From contig NC_091550.1 of the NCBI RefSeq assembly GCF_042767895.1, positions 36,792,598 through 36,802,597 of the forward strand: 10,000 nt of DNA, given 5' to 3'. The notes under the pieces were generated by a model. That model was given only the letters and a program-made list of their open reading frames with translations, made no database searches and was not told the origin of the DNA. Of the stretch, positions 7,713-10,000 are shown in pieces. This stretch comes from Penaeus vannamei (Eukaryota > Arthropoda > Malacostraca > Decapoda > Penaeidae). A program made the position numbers and the translations under genes. Positions within the stretch are counted from its first letter, which is position 1. Every line of letters starts with the position of its first letter.

Positions 7713-8005
7713 AAAAATGGCAATATGATATCAGAGTACGTGCGGAGAGTAAAGGAACTATGCAGATCCAAACTAAATGCAGGAAACGTGATCAGGGCCA
7801 TCAACACTTGGGCTGTAGGTGTACTATATGTATTGTGCAATGGTCATAGAACTGGTCAGCATGGATATAACTAGGAAAGTCTCAGCAATGAATGGATGTC
7901 TACAGCAGATGTAATATTGCGCGACTGTACCTGCTGAGGAAGGAAGAAGGAAGACGATTATCACTGAGGAGTGCCTATAAGACAGGAGAGTCCTTACATG
8001 GCTAA
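7713..8005 (+). pseudogene. LINE RT thumb / linker region
   Basis: Frame 7713-7874 begins NMISEYVRRVKELCRSKL and continues NAGNVIRAINTWAVG, a pattern I know from the RT thumb of RLE LINEs. The homologous reading then shifts to the frame starting at ATG 7840 (ELVSMDITRKVSAMNGCL, ending 7914) and to frame 7892-8005 (NIARLYLLRKEEGRRL). The roughly 50-residue section that normally separates the MDD loop from the SEYxRRV motif is absent, indicating a deletion near 7700-7715. At least two further frameshifts are present. Confidence 0.75.
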
Positions 8006-8011
8006 TTCAGC

Positions 8012-8268
8012 GAGACACAAAGCTACTTTGAAGGAGAAAGTACTACCGAAGGAACAAGATCTCCAGGACTATCAGAAGAAGTAAGAGGGAAAATATGAGC
8101 TCGATGTAGAGAGCCCTGCATAGGTTGTGTGCGAAAAACAGAAAATGTAGCTGCTAAAGATGCCTAGAGATGGCTCAAAATGTGTTTTTTGAAGGCTTGA
8201 TCCTAGCTGCTCAAGAACAAGCCTTAAGAACAAACTCGATCAAGCACAGCATAGGTAACACCGTGTAG
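8012..8268 (+). pseudogene. LINE region between RT thumb and zinc knuckle
   Basis: Frame 8012-8167 includes RKTENVAAKDA followed by a TAG (8165-8167) and then RWLKMCFLK in the same frame. The stop stands where a Trp (TGG to TAG) is likely. The next frame (8191-8268) reads EGLILAAQEQALRTNSIKHS, a strongly family-like block that immediately precedes the zinc knuckle in RLE LINEs as I recall them. It ends in a TAG at 8266 that overlaps the first knuckle cysteine in another frame. Confidence 0.78.
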
Positions 8269-8345
8269 ACTGTGTGGAGACTACGAAAACAGTAAGACAT
8301 TGCCCGTGGATGTAAGAAGCTTGGCCAGAGAGATTGCAGTTAGCA
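8264..8345 (+). pseudogene. Broken CCHC zinc knuckle of the LINE
   Basis: Cys codons at 8264 and 8273 (CRLC), a His codon at 8298 (VRH) and a Cys codon at 8311 (GCKKLGQRD) give C-x2-C-x7-H-x4-C once a one-base gain and a two-base loss are allowed for. The three parts lie in three different frames. In RLE LINEs this knuckle sits between RT and endonuclease and helps bind RNA/DNA. HHDN follows in the last frame after an in-frame TAG, a conserved-looking position. Confidence 0.72.
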
Positions 8346-8416
8346 CCATGACAACAAGGAGGCTCTGTAAATACACTGGGAAAAGTGCAGAATATAAGGA
8401 ATAGAGTATCGGCACG

Positions 8417-8612
8417 TGCTACGACCATCAACCCGTGGGCCATGACTATCTATAAAGTAGCAGAAGCACAATCGACCGGATATTACTCCAGCGCAGAAAG
8501 ATACACAGGATGGGTCGTATCAGTGCACCATAGAGACCTAGGAAGAGAAGGTGGAAAGATATTAAGACCGAGCATTCGATATCAAGAGAATCCACAGAGC
8601 CTCCAAAGTGAG
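8417..8612 (+). pseudogene. RLE-type endonuclease remnant (HNRPDI block)
   Basis: Frame 8467-8541 begins HNRPDI, the RPD motif of the restriction-enzyme-like endonuclease that nicks target DNA in R2/R4-type LINEs. After a TAG (8539) the same frame continues EEKVERY, a TAA (8563, likely from a Gln codon) and then DIKRIHRASKV. Upstream, YDHQPV (about 8418-8435) fits the approach to the RPD motif, but the intervening segment is shortened. The second acidic residue and the Lys of the PD-(D/E)xK core cannot be placed with confidence. Confidence 0.68.
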
Positions 8613-8832
8613 TGATACCCACCGTGACTGGTGCACTTGGAACCATCTCGAAGAACGCAAAGGCCTGGCGTGGGAAATTAGATCTACATAACATTGCCGG
8701 AAGTGCACAGGTGTCGGCCATTCTCGGAACAATTAGCGTATTGCGGGAAGTGATGTCTCGAGGATGCGGGAATTGGCCAAGGCTTGGCATAGAAGACGCT
8801 GAAGAACATCAAAGAACTGGAGACAGTCACAT
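8612..8832 (+). pseudogene. LINE C-terminus, running into the trinucleotide array
   Basis: From 8615 the frame reads IPTVTGALGTISKNAKAW, then NIAGSAQVSAILGTISVLRE, matching the C-terminal end of RLE LINE polyproteins as I recall them (a ...P.VxGALG... segment followed by a helix ending in LR). It continues CGNWPRLGIEDAEEHQRTGD and then enters the AAT/GAT array without a stop codon, becoming Ile/Met-rich. It is the longest undisturbed part of the element. The only frameshift nearby is at about 8605-8613, joining it to the SKV segment. The natural stop may have been lost or provided by the repeat. Confidence 0.78.
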
Positions 8833-9095
8833 AATAATGATGATAATGATAATGATGGTAATAATGATGATAGTGATAATGATGGTAATAATGATAATGA
8901 TAATAGTAGTGATAAAACTGATAATGATGATAATGATAGTAATAGTAATATTGATAATGATATGATAATGATAATGATGATGGTTATGATGATGATGAAG
9001 ATGATAATGAAAATAATGATGATGTCAATTATAGTAATGATAAACAATAATGAAAATGATAGAAATAATAACAATAAACATTAACAATGATAAAA
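8833..9095. repeat. AAT/GAT array at the 3' end of the LINE
   Basis: About 260 bp of ATAATGATG-type sequence in the same orientation as the array on the 5' side of the LINE. GAT- and ATG-rich near the element, it becomes AAT/AAC-rich towards 9095. From 9096 to 9289 the DNA is AT-rich and unique with no visible feature. Confidence 0.93.
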
Positions 9096-9289
9096 ATCTG
9101 TTAACGATGATAACACCAAGGAACAAATATGATTACTGTTTCCTCTTGCGCAGGTAACATTAAAGCATTAAAGCATTCCCAGCTACTAAAAATAGAACCA
9201 TTTCCGAGGCACCTTCATAAGCTGAACGATACAAAGAGGAAAGTGAGCGACTGTCACGGTGTTTAACAAAAACAACGATTACAGTAAAA

Positions 9290-9440
9290 TCAAATAGTGT
9301 AAAATATATCAATACACAAATAAGATAAATCAATACAGAGTCAAATAGTATGGAATAAATAAACACAAAAATAAACAAGATCAATACAAGAATAAAATAA
9401 ATCAAACAAAATCCAGTTGTATGAAATAAATCAATACAAA
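9290..9440. repeat. AT-rich degenerate tandem repeat, ~51-61 bp unit
   Basis: Units start at 9290, 9341 and 9402 with TCAAATAGT or TCAAACAAA and contain one or two copies of ATAAATCAATACA-like sequence (TCAATACA at 9309, 9330, 9381 and 9431). G and C are rare. The copies are well diverged from one another. Confidence 0.6.
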
Positions 9441-9489
9441 ACACAGGCTGCAACACAAACACTTGGACAGAAAATAGAACGTGCAAATA

Positions 9490-9960
9490 ACGAGGAGAGA
9501 GGAGGGAGAAAGAGAAGCAAGAGAGTCAGAAAGGGGAAGCGGTACCAGATGAGGGATAAGGAAGAGAAGAGAGGAGAGACGAGGAAGGAGAGAGGTAGGA
9601 GAGTGGGTAAGCGAGAAGAGAAAGAGATAATTGGCGGAGAAGGAGAGAGGGGAAATGGGGAAAGAGACAGATGACGTGGAGGGGAAGTGAGGAGAGGAAA
9701 GAGACGTATCAGAGGAGGGATGGGAAGAGGAGAAAGGTAGGAGAGAAGGGAAACGAGGAAGGAGGCAAGTGCTTGGGGAGGGAGAGGGAGAGGAGAGAGG
9801 GGAAACGAGCATGGGGGAGGGGAGAGGAGCGAGGGTGAGATGAGAGGGGAAGGGGAAACGGGAAATAGACAAGCGCTGGGGGAGAGAGAGGGAGAGGAGA
9901 GAGGGGAAACGAGGAGGGGAGAGGAGCGAGGGGGGAGATGACAGGGGAAAGGGGAGAGGC
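9490..9960. repeat. GA-rich polypurine tract
   Basis: About 470 bp in which the + strand is overwhelmingly A and G, with only scattered pyrimidines. Words such as GAGAGG, GGGAAACGAG and AGGAGAG recur. The minus strand therefore gives a Ser/Pro/Leu-rich open frame (9402-9872) and the plus strand a Lys/Arg/Glu/Gly-rich one (9417-9674); both are composition artefacts. Such tracts can adopt triplex (H-DNA) structures. Confidence 0.88.
9766..9960. repeat. 104-bp tandem repeat within the polypurine tract
   Basis: Unit 1 starts at 9766 (CAAGTGCTTGGGGA) and unit 2 at 9870 (CAAGCGCTGGGGGA). Both continue GGGAGAGGAGAGAGGGGAAA, then CGAG, then GGGGAGAGGAGCGAGG. Unit 2 lacks about four bases after CGAG and is slightly shorter. 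The sparse pyrimidine positions match between units, so this is a true duplication rather than chance GA-richness. Confidence 0.82.
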
Positions 9961-10000
9961 CGATCTGAACCAGAGAGAAGCGGTGAAAACCAGTTTCCGA

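Larger units (their letters stand above)
6250..8832 (+). mobile_element. Decayed non-LTR retrotransposon (LINE) of the RLE-endonuclease type
   Basis: Translating across frames recovers the ordered parts of a single LINE polyprotein: N-terminal region, basic linker, reverse transcriptase, thumb, CCHC zinc knuckle, RLE-type block and C-terminus. Such elements copy their RNA into nicked target DNA (target-primed reverse transcription). The zinc knuckle followed by an RPD motif C-terminal to the RT is the arrangement of the R2/R4/Dong/NeSL group rather than of APE-type LINEs. The order is intact, but the copy carries many frameshifts and stops, a large deletion removing the front of the RT domain, and another removing the segment after the catalytic MDD-type motif. 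At about 2.5 kb it is shorter than an expected full element. Both flanks are AAT/GAT arrays. The 5' boundary at about 6250 is placed at the end of the array; true element ends and target duplications cannot be resolved. Clade-level assignment is from memory of family motifs. Confidence 0.85.

Noticed and set aside
9402..9872. Ser/Pro/Leu-rich minus-strand frame of 156 codons
   Set aside because: It is the translation of a polypurine tract read on its pyrimidine strand. Composition alone explains its length.

Overview
The window looks like non-coding, repeat-dominated DNA from an animal genome, most plausibly a decapod crustacean and perhaps a penaeid shrimp. This rests on the extreme density of interrupted AAT/GAT trinucleotide arrays, other microsatellites (AC, TTTA, TTA, AG), several minisatellites and a decayed LINE, with no intact gene. 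The organism assignment is inference from style; nothing here is diagnostic of a species.

Layout. 1-860: an AC/AT microsatellite, an AAT/GAT array (172-303), C/A-rich DNA, and a 66/69-bp minisatellite (576-717). 863-1163: another AAT/GAT array. 1164-2104: the most GC-rich unique stretch, without a recognisable gene. 2105-2610: an AAT/GAT array in the opposite orientation (ATT/ATC on the + strand). 2747-3360: a G-run followed by an eight-copy minisatellite whose core carries TTAGGG-like motifs and whose spacers are different microsatellites. 3361-4960: AT-rich, then purine-rich DNA with no supported gene. 4962-6249: a 1.3-kb AAT/GAT array. 6250-8832: a heavily mutated non-LTR retrotransposon on the + strand. 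8833-9095: AAT/GAT again. 9290-9440: an AT-rich tandem repeat. 9490-9960: a GA-rich polypurine tract containing a 104-bp tandem repeat.

The retrotransposon is the main biological content. Reading across frames recovers, in the expected order, an N-terminal region, a basic linker, reverse transcriptase blocks (DDMMPQSWIL, GTPQGDVFSPLLF, NHLLLMDE), a thumb/linker region (SEYVRRVKE, NVIRAINTWAV), the pre-knuckle block EGLILAAQEQALRTNSIKHS, a broken CCHC zinc knuckle, an HNRPDI block typical of the restriction-enzyme-like endonuclease (RLE), and a C-terminus (TVTGALGTISKN). This order is that of RLE-bearing LINEs (R2/R4/Dong/NeSL group). The copy has many frameshifts and stops and at least two large internal deletions, so it is dead.

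The element is bounded on both sides by AAT/GAT arrays in the same orientation, and its C-terminal reading frame runs straight into the 3' array. This suggests either insertion into a TAA-type microsatellite or that the element ends in and seeds such a repeat. The long Ile/Met-, Asn- or His/Tyr-rich open frames over the arrays are consequences of the repeat, not genes.
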